Positions 47,918 through 57,528 are shown, counted from the stretch's first letter. The stretch: 64,000 nucleotides of DNA from Rhodospirillales bacterium (GCA_028288725.1 JAQGIC010000033.1:1-64000); one strand, 5' to 3'. The notes: generated from the sequence alone by a model not told the origin. Numbers and translations are program-made.

Positions 47918-49411
47918 TCAGTCTTCGTAATGGTCGGCGACGAAGCGCTCCAGCAGGCGCACGCCGTAGCCGGTCGCCCCCTTCGGCACGGTCGGCGCGT
48001 CTTTCTTCGACCAGGCCATGCCGGCGATGTCGAGATGGGCCCAGGGCACGCCGTTGACGAAGCGCTGCAGGAAGACGCCGCCGATCGAGCTGCCGGCGTT
48101 GCGGTCGCCGGAGATGTTCTTCATGTCGGCGACGTCGCTGTCGATCGCCCGATCGAACGCGTCGTTGAGCGGCATGCGCCACAGGTGCTCGCCGACGGCC
48201 CTGCCGGCCGCGGTCAGACGTTCGGCCAACTCGTCATTGTTCGAGAACAGGCCGGCATATTCACTGCCGAGCGCCACCAGGATGGCACCGGTCAGGGTCG
48301 CGAGGTTGACCATGAGCCGCGGCTTGAAGCGGTCCTGGGTGTACCAAAGCGCGTCGGCCAGCACGAGGCGGCCCTCGGCGTCGGTATTGTTGACCTCGAT
48401 CGTCTGCCCGGACATCGACGTCAGGATGTCGCCCGGACGGATCGCGTTGCCATCGGGCATGTTTTCGGCAAGCGCCACGACGCCGATGACATTGACCTTG
48501 GCCTTGCGGCCGGCCAGCGCCTTCATCAGGCCGATGACGGTGCCCGAACCGCCCATATCCCACTTCATCTCTTCCATGCCGGCACCCGGCTTCAGCGAGA
48601 TGCCGCCGGTGTCGAAGGTGATGCCCTTACCGACGAAGGCGATCGGCGCCGCCTTCTTGTCGTCGGCGCCGAGCCAGGCCATCACCACCAGGCGAGGCGG
48701 ACGGACGGAGCCCTGGCCGACGCCCAGCAAGGCGCCCATGCCCAGCTTCTTCATCTTCTTTTCGTCGAGCGCCTCGACCTCGACACCCAGCTCGGCGAGC
48801 GTCATCGCCTGATCGGCCAGGCTTTCCGGATAGAGGATGTTGCCCGGCTCGGACACCAGATCGCGCGTGAAGAAGATGCCGTCGGCCAGCCTGTCCAGGT
48901 CGGCGAAGACCTTTTTGGCGGCCGTCGCGGCATCGCTCTGCACGGCCAGCTTCTTCAAGGTCGGCTTCTGCTCGGCCTTCATGCGGGTGCGGTACTTGTC
49001 GAAGCGATAGGTGCGGAGCCGGGCGCCGAACGCCAGGTTCGCGGCCGCCTCGGCCGGCGACAGCTTGCCCTCGAGCGCGCCCAACCGGACCGTCGCCTCG
49101 CTTTCGCCGGCGCCGTTCAGATGGGCGACCAGCGAGCCGCCCAGAGCCTGCAGCGTCAGCGCATCGACGTCGGCCAGCTTGCCCAGGCCCGCCAGCACGA
49201 TGCCGCCGACCGTCAGGTTCGCCGGCGCCAGCACGGCCAGGAGCTGGCCCTTCTTGCCGGCGAAGCGGCTGGATGCCATGGCGCGGACGAGCGCGCCGCC
49301 GGCCTCTTTATCGAGGGCCGCGGCGATCGGGGTCAGCGCGCGGTCTTCGCCGACGCCCACCACGATCGTGCCGGCCTTCGGCGCGCTCAATTCGGCGAAA
49401 CTGATCTTCAT
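47918..49411 (-). CDS. pepA: Leucyl aminopeptidase (M17 family)
   Basis: A 497-residue cytosolic aminopeptidase with two metal ions. The catalytic C-terminal domain shows FVGKGITFDTGGISLKPG (metal-binding Lys and Asp), MKWDMGGSGTVIGLM and the family signature NNTDAEGRLVLADAL. The N-terminal domain (about residues 1-160) is the usual variable part. It starts at ATG 49411 and is divergent from lptF. Confidence 0.97.
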   Translation of the reverse strand: MKISFAELSAPKAGTIVVGVGEDRALTPIAAALDKEAGGALVRAMASSRFAGKKGQLLAVLAPANLTVGGIVLAGLGKLADVDALTLQALGGSLVAHLNGAGESEATVRLGALEGKLSPAEAAANLAFGARLRTYRFDKYRTRMKAEQKPTLKKLAVQSDAATAAKKVFADLDRLADGIFFTRDLVSEPGNILYPESLADQAMTLAELGVEVEALDEKKMKKLGMGALLGVGQGSVRPPRLVVMAWLGADDKKAAPIAFVGKGITFDTGGISLKPGAGMEEMKWDMGGSGTVIGLMKALAGRKAKVNVIGVVALAENMPDGNAIRPGDILTSMSGQTIEVNNTDAEGRLVLADALWYTQDRFKPRLMVNLATLTGAILVALGSEYAGLFSNNDELAERLTAAGRAVGEHLWRMPLNDAFDRAIDSDVADMKNISGDRNAGSSIGGVFLQRFVNGVPWAHLDIAGMAWSKKDAPTVPKGATGYGVRLLERFVADHYED

Positions 49412-49667
49412 GATGTTCCTTCTCGATTCTCGAAGGGGATCTTCGGGAGATCCCGTGAGCCTAGCGGTCCCGTTGCGGGCCTCGTTATTTTTTCCGGTCT
49501 CGGCGACCGTGGCGTTTTGTCTATCACCCCGCTACGGCGACCGCTACCGGAGCGTGATCAGGCGCTTGGGCGCATCGAGAAATTGCCGATCAGCGGCCCA
49601 GGTGATCGGGTCAGACGGAAAACCGTCCAATCCGATCCACAAATCATTGATCGGGCCGGCCGATTCG

Positions 49668-49694
49668 CCTGACGCTTGGAAGCCAAGCGTCAGG
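49668..49694. repeat. Perfect 12-bp hairpin upstream of lptF
   Basis: CCTGACGCTTGG (49668-49679) and CCAAGCGTCAGG (49683-49694) are perfect arms with a 3-nt loop AAG. No T-run follows on either strand, so it is a structural or regulatory hairpin rather than a typical terminator. Confidence 0.75.
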
Positions 49695-49744
49695 ATCGGA
49701 CCGCTAGACGCAATTCGGTCTAGGTTTTGCCCGAATCGCCTTTG

Positions 49745-49750
49745 TATACT
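49745..49750 (+). promoter_or_regulatory. -10 box of lptF, suggesting a leaderless mRNA
   Basis: TATACT ends only 9 bp before the lptF ATG at 49760. With normal spacing the transcript would start 3 bp before the ATG, leaving no ribosome site. TAGGTT at 49721 is a poor -35 at 18 bp. No Shine-Dalgarno-like sequence precedes the ATG. Confidence 0.5.
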
Positions 49751-49759
49751 CCCGCCGCC

Positions 49760-50890
49760 ATGAACCGCCTGACCCGCTACATCTTTCGCCAATGCCTGGG
49801 CGCGACCCTGTTCGTGACGCTCGGCCTGACCGCGGCCTCGTGGCTCATCCAGTCGCTGAAGCTGGTCGACCTGGTCGTCAATCGCGGCGTCGGCATCGGG
49901 CTGTTCGTCGAACTGGCCATCCTCAGCCTGCCGCAGATGCTGGCGCTGACCTTGCCGATCGGCTGTTTCGTCGGCGTGCTGTTCTCGTACAACAAGATGG
50001 TCAGCGACAGCGAACTGGTGGTGATGCGCGCCTGTGGCCTCAGCCAGGACCGGCTGGCGAAGCCGGCGCTGATCCTGGGCGGCGTCGGCGTGGCGGCGAT
50101 GTTGGCGATGTCGGCCTATTTCCTGCCCGCGTCGAAGAATGCGTTCAAGGATCTGGAATTCCAGATCCATAACCAGATCGCGTCGGTGCTGCTGCAGGAA
50201 GGCACGTTCAACGTGGTCTCCGACACGCTCACCATCTATGTTCGCGCCCGCGACACTGCCGGCCGGCTCGAGGGCCTGCTGATCCAGGACAGCCGCGACA
50301 AGGCCAAGCCGATCACGCTCACGGCCGAACAGGGCCTGATCGTTCAGGTCGACAACACGCCGCGCGTTCTGATGATCAACGGGACCCGGCAGGTCTGGGA
50401 TCCGGTCAAGCAGACCCAGGATGTCTTGACCTTCGATCGCTACAGCCTGGATCTGAACCAGTTCCGCGATGCGCCCGGCGCCCGCATGCTGCAGGCGGAA
50501 GAGCGCTATATCCCCGACCTGTTCTTTCCGACCGATGCGGATAATGACCCGGTGCTGCGCGCCCATCTGCTGGTCGAGGGCAACAATCGCCTGATCGGCC
50601 CGCTCTATTGCATGACCTATGTCCTGGTGGCGCTCGCCGCCCTGCTGACCGGCGAGCTCAACCGGCGCGGCCAGACCAAGCGCGTGCTGGTCGCCTTCGC
50701 CATCGTCGCCGGCCTGGAAGCGGCCTCGATCAGCTTCTCCAACCTCGCCAACCGCAATCCGGCCGTGATTCCCCTGATGTATCTGAACGCGCTGCTGCCG
50801 GCCCTGGTCGGGTTGGTGCTGGTGCTCTACGGTCATCGCTTCGCGCGGCGCCGCGCGCCCGCAGTCCCGGCCGGCGGAGCCGCCGCATGA
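49760..50890 (+). CDS. lptF: LPS export permease LptF
   Basis: A 376-residue inner-membrane subunit of the LptB2FG exporter that extracts lipopolysaccharide. It has three N-terminal helices (the first after MNRLTRYIFRQCLG), a periplasmic beta-jellyroll (about residues 120-270), then three C-terminal helices (PLYCMTYVLVALAALLTGEL and the final LPALVGLVLVLYGHRF). The motif MVSDSELVVMRACGLS in the cytoplasmic coupling loop is typical. The start follows a -10 box by 9 bp (possible leaderless mRNA). lptG overlaps the stop as ATGA. Confidence 0.95.
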   Translation: MNRLTRYIFRQCLGATLFVTLGLTAASWLIQSLKLVDLVVNRGVGIGLFVELAILSLPQMLALTLPIGCFVGVLFSYNKMVSDSELVVMRACGLSQDRLAKPALILGGVGVAAMLAMSAYFLPASKNAFKDLEFQIHNQIASVLLQEGTFNVVSDTLTIYVRARDTAGRLEGLLIQDSRDKAKPITLTAEQGLIVQVDNTPRVLMINGTRQVWDPVKQTQDVLTFDRYSLDLNQFRDAPGARMLQAEERYIPDLFFPTDADNDPVLRAHLLVEGNNRLIGPLYCMTYVLVALAALLTGELNRRGQTKRVLVAFAIVAGLEAASISFSNLANRNPAVIPLMYLNALLPALVGLVLVLYGHRFARRRAPAVPAGGAAA

Positions 50891-51990
50891 GCTTTCCCAC
50901 CACGCTCTACGGCTATATTTCCCGCCAGTTCCTGGTCTGGTTCACCGGCACCTTCGTCATGATCGTATTGTTGATCTTCGTCGGCAATCTGATCGAACTG
51001 CTGCGCCGCGGCTCCTCGCACCCCGAGATCGGGATGGGCCTGCTGATCAAGATGGCGGCGCTGCAATTGCCCTACACGGCCCAGCAGGTGACGCCCTTCG
51101 CGGTGCTGTTCGGCAGCATCTTCGCGCTCTCGCGCATGACCCGCAGCCAGGAGCTGATCGTCGCCCGCGCCGCCGGCGTCTCGGTCTGGCAGTTCCTGAC
51201 GCCGTCGATCACCATCGCGTTCCTGATCGGCGCGGTCGGCGTCATGCTGTTCAACCCGCTCGCGTCGTCCATGCAGGCGACCTTCAAGCAGATGGAGGCG
51301 CGGCTCTTGAAGGGCCAGGCGGACTCGCTGCTGCTGTCGCCCTCGGGTCTGTGGCTGCGCCAGAGCGATTCGACCGGCACGCAGGCGGTCATCCATGCCC
51401 AGCACCTCAACCCGAACGACATGACCGCCGACGGCGTGACGCTCTATTTCTTCCGTGACGGCGACCGGATGCTGCGCCGAATCGACGGCAAGTCGGCCGT
51501 GCTGGACGACGGCCATTGGCAGGTGACCGACGCCTGGGAATGGCGTCCGGAGCGCAAACCCGAGTCGCAGCATCTGGCTCAGGTCACCGTCGCGACCAAC
51601 CTGACGCCGCGCAAGATCGAGGATAGTTTCGCGACCCCCGACACCATGTCGTTCTGGGCCCTGCCCGGTTTCATCGATCTCTTGGAAAAATCCGGCTTTT
51701 CCGCGCAACGCCACAAGCTCTACCTCTATTCTCTGCTGGCGCGTCCGTTCCTGCTATGCGCTATGGTGCTGATCGCCGCGATCTTCTCTCTCCGCATGCA
51801 GCGGCGCGGCGGAACCACCACCATGGTCGTCGGCGGTGTCGCCGCCGGCTTCTTGCTGTATTTCCTGACGGATGTGGTATTCGCCCTCGGGCTTTCGTCG
51901 ACGATCCCGGTAGCACTCGCCGCCTGGACCCCGTTCGGGATCAGCACGTTGCTGGGTGTCACCCTTCTGCTCCATCTCGAGGACGGCTGA
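50887..51990 (+). CDS. lptG: LPS export permease LptG
   Basis: A 367-residue partner of LptF with the same plan: LYGYISRQFLVWFTGTF at the N-terminus, the coupling loop ALSRMTRSQELIVARAAGVS, a periplasmic domain from about 130 to 270, and C-terminal helices (LYSLLARPFLLCAMVLIAAIFSLRMQRRGG read in two pieces). It overlaps lptF by 4 bp, and lptD follows 7 bp after its stop, so lptF-lptG-lptD form one transport operon spanning inner to outer membrane. Confidence 0.96.
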   Translation: MSFPTTLYGYISRQFLVWFTGTFVMIVLLIFVGNLIELLRRGSSHPEIGMGLLIKMAALQLPYTAQQVTPFAVLFGSIFALSRMTRSQELIVARAAGVSVWQFLTPSITIAFLIGAVGVMLFNPLASSMQATFKQMEARLLKGQADSLLLSPSGLWLRQSDSTGTQAVIHAQHLNPNDMTADGVTLYFFRDGDRMLRRIDGKSAVLDDGHWQVTDAWEWRPERKPESQHLAQVTVATNLTPRKIEDSFATPDTMSFWALPGFIDLLEKSGFSAQRHKLYLYSLLARPFLLCAMVLIAAIFSLRMQRRGGTTTMVVGGVAAGFLLYFLTDVVFALGLSSTIPVALAAWTPFGISTLLGVTLLLHLEDG

Positions 51991-51997
51991 GTTCTTC

Positions 51998-54325
51998 ATG
52001 CGCCATCGGGTTCAGACGTTCGTTAGAGGTGGCCTGCGCACGCGCCGACGGGCCGCGCGCGCGGCATTGCTCGGGGTCGGCCTGTCGGCTTTCGGCCTGG
52101 CGCTCGATAGCCCGGTCTTCGCCCGTGAAAGCGCCAAGCCGTCGACGGGCAATGGTCAGCCGGTGGTGTTCAGCGCCGACGAGGTCAATTACGACGACCA
52201 ATACGGGCTGGTCATCGCGCGCGGCAATGTCGAGCTGTCGCAGGGCAATCGCACGCTGCTGGCAGACACCGTCAGCTATAACGAACGCACCGACACGGTG
52301 ACCGCGTCCGGCCATGTCAGCATGCTGCAGGACACCGGCGACGTGGTGTTCGGCAATTTCGTCGAACTGACCGACTCCATGCGCGACGGCTTCATCCAGG
52401 ATATTCGCATCCTGTTGGCCGATCGGTCGCGCCTGGCCGGCAATGCCGGGCGACGGACCGACGGCAACCGCACGGAAATCCGGCGCGGCGTCTATAGTCC
52501 CTGCGACCTGTGCAAGGACGACCCGACCCAGGCGCCGATCTGGCAGTTGAAGGCGGACCGGATCATCCATGACAAGGAACAGTTGAAGGTCGAGTACGAG
52601 AACGTGGCGCTCGAACTGGGCGGCACGCCGGTGCTCTGGTCGCCCTATTTCTCGCACCCCGACCCGTCGGTGAAGCGAGCGAGCGGCTTCCTGCCGCCGA
52701 CGCTCGGCTCCTCCAACACGCTCGGCTTCAATTTCGACGTGCCCTACTACTGGGTTCTGGCGCCGGACAAGGACCTGACGCTGTCGCCCCTGATCACGAC
52801 GAACCAGGGCATCGACCTGTCGGGCGAATATCGCCAGCGCTTCAGCAACGGCTACATCGATACGCGAGCCAGCATCACCAGCGCGGATACGATCAGCGGC
52901 ACGACCACCGATCCGACCACCGCCCATAATCAGACCCGCGGCCATATCGCCTCGTTCGGGCAGTTCGATCTGGACGAAAACTGGCGCGCCGGCTGGGCCG
53001 TGCGCCGGACGACCGACCAGACCTACGAGCGCCTGTATCATTTCGGCGGCTCCGAGAACTTCCTGACCTCGGACGCCTATGTCGAAAATTTCGACGGCCG
53101 CAACTACGGTTCGGTCTATACCTACAGCTTCCAGTCGTTGCGCCTGGGCGTCAGCGACCGCAGCCAGGCCTATGTCCTGCCGCTGGGCGACTACAACTGG
53201 GATTGGAAGCCGACCCTGTGGGGCGGCCATTTCACCGCCAGTCTCGATGCGGCCAACATCGTCCGGGAAACCGGCCCCAACAGCCGCCGCATCTCGGCTG
53301 GCGGCGAGTTCAACTTGCCCTGGCTCACGCGAGACGGCAGCTCGTGGAATTTCGTCGCCGGCCTGCGCACCGACGCCTATTCGGTCAGCAACCAGCCAAT
53401 CCTCGGCACCAGCAGCACAAGCAACGGCTCCGTCGCCCGCGTGTTTCCGCAGATCGGCCTGGAATGGAAAGACCCCTGGGTCCGCACCGCCGACCATTCG
53501 ACCTTGGTGATCACGCCACGCGCCGCGTTCTATGCGGCACCGGTCGGCGGCAATCCGCCCCAGATCCCGAACGACGACAGCGTCTCGTTCGACTTCAACG
53601 AAAACGACCTGTTCGTGCGCAACCGGATGGTCGGCTACGATCAGGTCGACGGCGGCCAGCGTGTCGATTACGGCGTGCAGGTCGATTGGAACAGCGACGA
53701 CGGACAAAAGGCACGCGCCCTGGTCGGCGCCAGCTATCGCTTCCAGCGCCAGACGCCGTTCAACTATGGGCTCGGCCTCAATCCGGCGATCAACGGGGCC
53801 TATCAGCAGACGGTCGCCATCACGTCCGGCACGGGCGTCAATCGGCAGAATTCCGACTATGTCGGGCGGCTGAGCTACAGCCCGTCGGACTATCTGGAGG
53901 CGAGCTATCGCTTCCGCTTCGACCGCGTGGATCTGCGGCCGCAGCATCAGGAGCTGGGCGTCGCGGTCGGGCCGCCGGATCTGCGCATCGGCGCCAATTA
54001 CCTGCAGCTGGGCGACAATCCGCGCGACGGCGAAACCCACCGACAGGAGCTTTCGCTCAGCCTCGCCTGGGTCTACAACCAATATTGGACATTTTCGACC
54101 CGGGCCACCCGCGAACTGTCGGGCGATAACGTGAACCAGGTCTCGTCCGGCTTCGCGGTGCAATATCAGGACGAATGCATGACCGTCGTGACGTCGCTGA
54201 CCCAGAGCGGCATTCGCGACCGCGACATCAAGCCGGGGACCACCCTCCTGTTCCAGTTCGTGTTCAAGAACCTGGGCGAAATCGCGTTGCCGACACTTCA
54301 GGCGGGCAGCGCATCATTGCCGTGA
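51998..54325 (+). CDS. lptD: LPS-assembly protein LptD
   Basis: A 775-residue outer-membrane translocon. After a basic N-terminus and signal sequence (RAALLGVGLSAFGLALDSPVFA) comes an OstA/LptA-like jellyroll (VVFSADEVNYDDQYGLVIARGN, VSYNERTDTVTASGHV), then the large LptD barrel from about residue 200 (LGGTPVLWSPYFSHPDPSVK). Cysteines at about 169, 172 (PCDLCKD) and 727 (DECMTV) could form the inter-domain disulfide needed for assembly, though with one Cys fewer than E. coli. The C-terminus is beta-rich. It is followed by surA, the chaperone for such barrels. Confidence 0.96.
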   Translation: MRHRVQTFVRGGLRTRRRAARAALLGVGLSAFGLALDSPVFARESAKPSTGNGQPVVFSADEVNYDDQYGLVIARGNVELSQGNRTLLADTVSYNERTDTVTASGHVSMLQDTGDVVFGNFVELTDSMRDGFIQDIRILLADRSRLAGNAGRRTDGNRTEIRRGVYSPCDLCKDDPTQAPIWQLKADRIIHDKEQLKVEYENVALELGGTPVLWSPYFSHPDPSVKRASGFLPPTLGSSNTLGFNFDVPYYWVLAPDKDLTLSPLITTNQGIDLSGEYRQRFSNGYIDTRASITSADTISGTTTDPTTAHNQTRGHIASFGQFDLDENWRAGWAVRRTTDQTYERLYHFGGSENFLTSDAYVENFDGRNYGSVYTYSFQSLRLGVSDRSQAYVLPLGDYNWDWKPTLWGGHFTASLDAANIVRETGPNSRRISAGGEFNLPWLTRDGSSWNFVAGLRTDAYSVSNQPILGTSSTSNGSVARVFPQIGLEWKDPWVRTADHSTLVITPRAAFYAAPVGGNPPQIPNDDSVSFDFNENDLFVRNRMVGYDQVDGGQRVDYGVQVDWNSDDGQKARALVGASYRFQRQTPFNYGLGLNPAINGAYQQTVAITSGTGVNRQNSDYVGRLSYSPSDYLEASYRFRFDRVDLRPQHQELGVAVGPPDLRIGANYLQLGDNPRDGETHRQELSLSLAWVYNQYWTFSTRATRELSGDNVNQVSSGFAVQYQDECMTVVTSLTQSGIRDRDIKPGTTLLFQFVFKNLGEIALPTLQAGSASLP

Positions 54326-54398
54326 CGCGGGGCCGCGTCCGCGTTACAACTCCGCCCGGTCGTCTGATCGTGGCCGACTGATCATTCGGGACTTGACC

Positions 54399-55664
54399 TT
54401 GCAGCTTCTCCGCAGTGCTCGCAGCCGCTTCGCCGCTCTTCTGGCTTTCACGCTTCTGACCGCCGGCTGGCTCCAGCCCGGCCATGCCCAGGAGTTCCGA
54501 ATCGCCGCCGTCGTCAATGACGACGTGATTTCGATGTCCGACGTCGACGACCGCATGAAGCTGGTCCTGGCCTCGACCAACCTGCAGAACGATCCGCGCG
54601 CCGTGCAGCAGGTCCGCGCCCAGGTGCTGCGGACGCTGATCGACGAAAAGCTCGAGCTGCAGGAAGCGAAGAAGGAGACCGTTTCGATCGGCCTCGCCGA
54701 AGTCTCCGACGCGATGAGCAACATCGAGGCGCAGAACAAGATGCCCAAGGGCGGCATCGACGCGTTCCTGAAGCAGCGCAACATCAATCGCCAGACCATG
54801 GTCGATCAGATCACCGCGCAGATCGCCTGGGCCAAGACGGTCCGGCGCCGCTTCTCGCATTCGGTCATCGTCAGCGACGAAGAGATCAGCGAAGAGCTGA
54901 AGGAAGAACAGGCGAATTCCGGCAAGCCGCGAAGCCGGGTCGCCGAAATCTACCTGTCGGTCGACAATCCGAGCCAGGACACCGAGATCCGAGAAACCGC
55001 GCAGCATCTGGTCGACCAGATTCGCAAGGGCGCGCCCTTCCCGGCAGTCGCCCGCCAGTTCTCGCAATCCTCGACCGCCAATCTCGGCGGCGACATCGGC
55101 TATGTCCAGCCGGGCCAGCTCGACCCCGAGGCCGATCGCCTGATCGACAAGCTGCAGCCGGGCCAGATGATCGGCCCGGTTCGCCTGACCGGCGGCTACT
55201 ATATTTATCTGCTGATCGACCGGCGGCAGCCGACCGATCCGAGTTCGGCAATCCAGGTCAATCTCACCCAGGTGGTTTTCCCGATTCCCGAAGGCAGCGA
55301 TCGCGCCGCCGTCATCGCCAAGGCCAAGGCCGCGACGGAAGATGCCAAGAGCTGCGGCGAGCTGTCCAAGATCGGCCGCGATGCTTCACCGGAACTGTCC
55401 GGCCCGATCGGCGACGTCAAGGCGAGCGATCTGCCGATCGAGATCCGGGCGACCATCCTCGGCGCCAAGGTCGCGACGCCGACCGAGCCGATTCCGGTGC
55501 GCAACGGCATCGGCGTGTTCATGGTCTGCTCGCGTCAGGGCGGCGATGTCGAAGAGGAACGCGACCGGGTCGCCGACAACATCACGCGGGGCCGTTTGGA
55601 AAACCTGGCCCGCGGCTATCTGCGCGATCTGCGGCAGGTCGCCTTCATCGACCTGCGCGTCTGA
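54399..55664 (+). CDS. surA: SurA-type periplasmic chaperone / peptidyl-prolyl isomerase
   Basis: A 421-residue secreted chaperone for outer-membrane proteins. It has a signal peptide with LLAFTLLTAGWLQPGHAQ, a SurA N-terminal domain (FRIAAVVNDDVISMSDVDDR to about 160) and one parvulin domain (about 165-265; RVAEIYLSVDNP, GAPFPAVARQFSQS, NLGGDIGYVQPGQLDPE), then a C-terminal tail returning to the SurA fold. No ATG or GTG stands in place. TTG at 54399 lies 7 bp after GGGA, while TTG at 54393 is too close to it, so I use 54399. Context between lptD and pdxA-rsmA agrees with SurA. Confidence 0.93.
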   Translation: MQLLRSARSRFAALLAFTLLTAGWLQPGHAQEFRIAAVVNDDVISMSDVDDRMKLVLASTNLQNDPRAVQQVRAQVLRTLIDEKLELQEAKKETVSIGLAEVSDAMSNIEAQNKMPKGGIDAFLKQRNINRQTMVDQITAQIAWAKTVRRRFSHSVIVSDEEISEELKEEQANSGKPRSRVAEIYLSVDNPSQDTEIRETAQHLVDQIRKGAPFPAVARQFSQSSTANLGGDIGYVQPGQLDPEADRLIDKLQPGQMIGPVRLTGGYYIYLLIDRRQPTDPSSAIQVNLTQVVFPIPEGSDRAAVIAKAKAATEDAKSCGELSKIGRDASPELSGPIGDVKASDLPIEIRATILGAKVATPTEPIPVRNGIGVFMVCSRQGGDVEEERDRVADNITRGRLENLARGYLRDLRQVAFIDLRV

Positions 55665-55675
55665 GGACCCAGGAC

Positions 55676-56677
55676 ATGCCGCCTCTCGTCCTGACGATGG
55701 GCGAGCCGGCGGGGATCGGCGGCGAACTCGCGTTCGCCGCCTGGTCCCGACGTGCCGCCGGCGTCCCCTGCTTCGCTTTGCTCGACGATCCGGCCCGGCT
55801 GGAGGCGCTTGCGCGCCATCTGGGCCAGAACATGCAGATCAAGCCGATCGCCAGCCTGGCCGACGCGCCGGCGGTTTGGAACAAGGCCCTGCCGGTCTTG
55901 GCCGTTCCGCTCGCCGGTCCGGTCGTGCCGGGAATTCCCGCTGCGGTCAACGCCGGCGCCGTCATCCGGTCGATCGAGCGCGCGGTCGAACTGGTCTCGT
56001 CGGGTGCGGCCTCCGCGGTCGTGACCAACCCGATCCAGAAGCAGGTGCTGATCGAGGCCGGTTTCCGTCACCCCGGCCATACCGAATTCCTGGCCGAACT
56101 GGCCGGCCCCGGCACGGTGCCGGTCATGATGCTGACCTGTCCGGGCCTGCGTGTCGTGCCGATCACCATCCATCAGTCGCTGAAGTCGGCGATCGCCGAA
56201 CTCAGCATCGATAAGATCGTGACCGCGGCCCGGATCACGGCGGCGGCGCTCATCCGCGACTTCGGCATCAAGCGGCCGATCCTCGCTATCTCCGGCCTCA
56301 ACCCCCATGCCGGCGAAGGCGGGGCGTTCGGACGGGAAGAGATCGATATCATCGCACCGGCGATCGAACAGCTGCGCCGCGAGGGCCTCGCGATCGAGGG
56401 TCCGCTGCCGGCGGACACGATGTTCCATGTCCGCGCGCGTCAGCGGTACGATGCGGCGCTGTGCATGTATCACGATCAGGCGCTGATCCCGATCAAGACG
56501 ATCGATTTCGAGCGCGGCGTGAACGTGACCCTGGGCCTGCCCTTCGTCCGCTCGTCGCCCGACCATGGTACGGCGCTCAACATCGCCGGGACCGGCAAGG
56601 CCAGCCCGGAAAGCCTGATCGCGGCGCTGATGATCGCGGATCAGATGGCCCGCACACGCGCCGCGGCGCCCCGGTGA
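55676..56677 (+). CDS. pdxA: 4-hydroxythreonine-4-phosphate dehydrogenase
   Basis: A 333-residue metal- and NAD-dependent enzyme of pyridoxal-phosphate synthesis. Seen: PLVLTMGEPAGIGGELAF (a TMGDPAGIG variant with Glu for Asp), GHTEFLAEL with the first metal His, ITIHQSLKSAI with the second, and MYHDQALIPIKTIDFERGVN with the third, then GLPFVRSSPDHGTA. The GAGGACC ribosome site is good. It overlaps rsmA by 4 bp (GTGA). Confidence 0.97.
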   Translation: MPPLVLTMGEPAGIGGELAFAAWSRRAAGVPCFALLDDPARLEALARHLGQNMQIKPIASLADAPAVWNKALPVLAVPLAGPVVPGIPAAVNAGAVIRSIERAVELVSSGAASAVVTNPIQKQVLIEAGFRHPGHTEFLAELAGPGTVPVMMLTCPGLRVVPITIHQSLKSAIAELSIDKIVTAARITAAALIRDFGIKRPILAISGLNPHAGEGGAFGREEIDIIAPAIEQLRREGLAIEGPLPADTMFHVRARQRYDAALCMYHDQALIPIKTIDFERGVNVTLGLPFVRSSPDHGTALNIAGTGKASPESLIAALMIADQMARTRAAAPR

Positions 56678-57528
56678 GCGACACGCCCACGCTGCCGTCG
56701 CTGATGGATGTCATCCGCAAGCACGGGCTCGATCCCAAGAAGAATCTGGGTCAGAATTTCCTGCTCGATCCGCGCCTGATCGACAAGATCGCACGCGCGA
56801 CCGGGCCGCTCGGCGGCATCCATGTGGTCGAGGTCGGTCCGGGGCCCGGCGGCTTGACCCGCGCGCTGCTGGACGCCGGCGCCGCGCAGGTCGTCGCGAT
56901 CGAGCGCGACCCACGCTGCGTCGCAGCCCTGCAGGACCTGGCCGCCGTCTATCCGGATCGCCTGACGATCCGGGCCGACGACGCGCTGGAGGTCGATCCG
57001 GCGATCCTGGTGCCCGCCCCGCGCCGTATCATCGCCAATCTGCCCTATAACATCGCGACGCCGCTGCTGATCGGCTGGCTGCGCAACATCACGGCCTATG
57101 ACGCGCTGGGCCTGATGTTCCAGAAGGAAGTGGCGCAGCGCCTGACCGCCGAGCCCCGGACCAAGGCTTATGGCCGCCTATCGGTGCTGACCCAATGGCT
57201 GGCCGTCCCGGACATGGCGTTCGATATTCCGCCCGGCGCCTTCTACCCGCCGCCCAAGATCACCTCGACCGTCGTCCATCTGGCCCCGCGCCCGAAGCCC
57301 TTGGCCGAGGCCCGGATCGAGGATCTGGAGCGGATCACCGCCGCGGCCTTCGGTCAGCGCCGCAAGATGCTGCGCGTCAGCCTGAAGACGCTGGGCGTCG
57401 ACACCGACCGGCTGATCCAACTGGCAGGCGTGACGCCGACGGCCCGGGCGGAAGAGCTGGCAATCGAGGAATTCTGCGCGCTCGCCCGCGCGCTTGCGAC
57501 CTTCAGCGAACGCGGGGCCGTGCTTTAG
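56674..57528 (+). CDS. rsmA: 16S rRNA dimethyladenosine transferase
   Basis: A 284-residue KsgA-type methyltransferase that dimethylates two adjacent adenosines at the 16S rRNA 3' end. Motifs are KKNLGQNFLLDPRLIDKI, VVEVGPGPGGLTRALL (SAM site), IIANLPYNIATPLL (catalytic NLPY) and FYPPPKITSTVVHL. It starts with GTG at 56674, coupled to pdxA. Its stop overlaps the convergent gmk stop by 4 bp. Confidence 0.97.
   Translation: MSDTPTLPSLMDVIRKHGLDPKKNLGQNFLLDPRLIDKIARATGPLGGIHVVEVGPGPGGLTRALLDAGAAQVVAIERDPRCVAALQDLAAVYPDRLTIRADDALEVDPAILVPAPRRIIANLPYNIATPLLIGWLRNITAYDALGLMFQKEVAQRLTAEPRTKAYGRLSVLTQWLAVPDMAFDIPPGAFYPPPKITSTVVHLAPRPKPLAEARIEDLERITAAAFGQRRKMLRVSLKTLGVDTDRLIQLAGVTPTARAEELAIEEFCALARALATFSERGAVL

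Larger units (their letters stand above)
49412..49759. other. Intergenic region between pepA and lptF
   Basis: About 350 bp between divergent genes. It contains the long hairpin at 49668-49694 and a TATACT box at 49745. A minus-strand open stretch (about 49544-49690) ends in a protein-like run (PINDLWIGLDGFPSDPITWA), possibly a gene remnant, but no start or family supports it. Confidence 0.45.

Noticed and set aside
49544-49690. Gene remnant on the minus strand between lptF and pepA
   Set aside because: The run looks protein-like (PINDLWIGLDGFPSDPITWA) but has no start, ribosome site or known relative, so it was not listed as a pseudogene.
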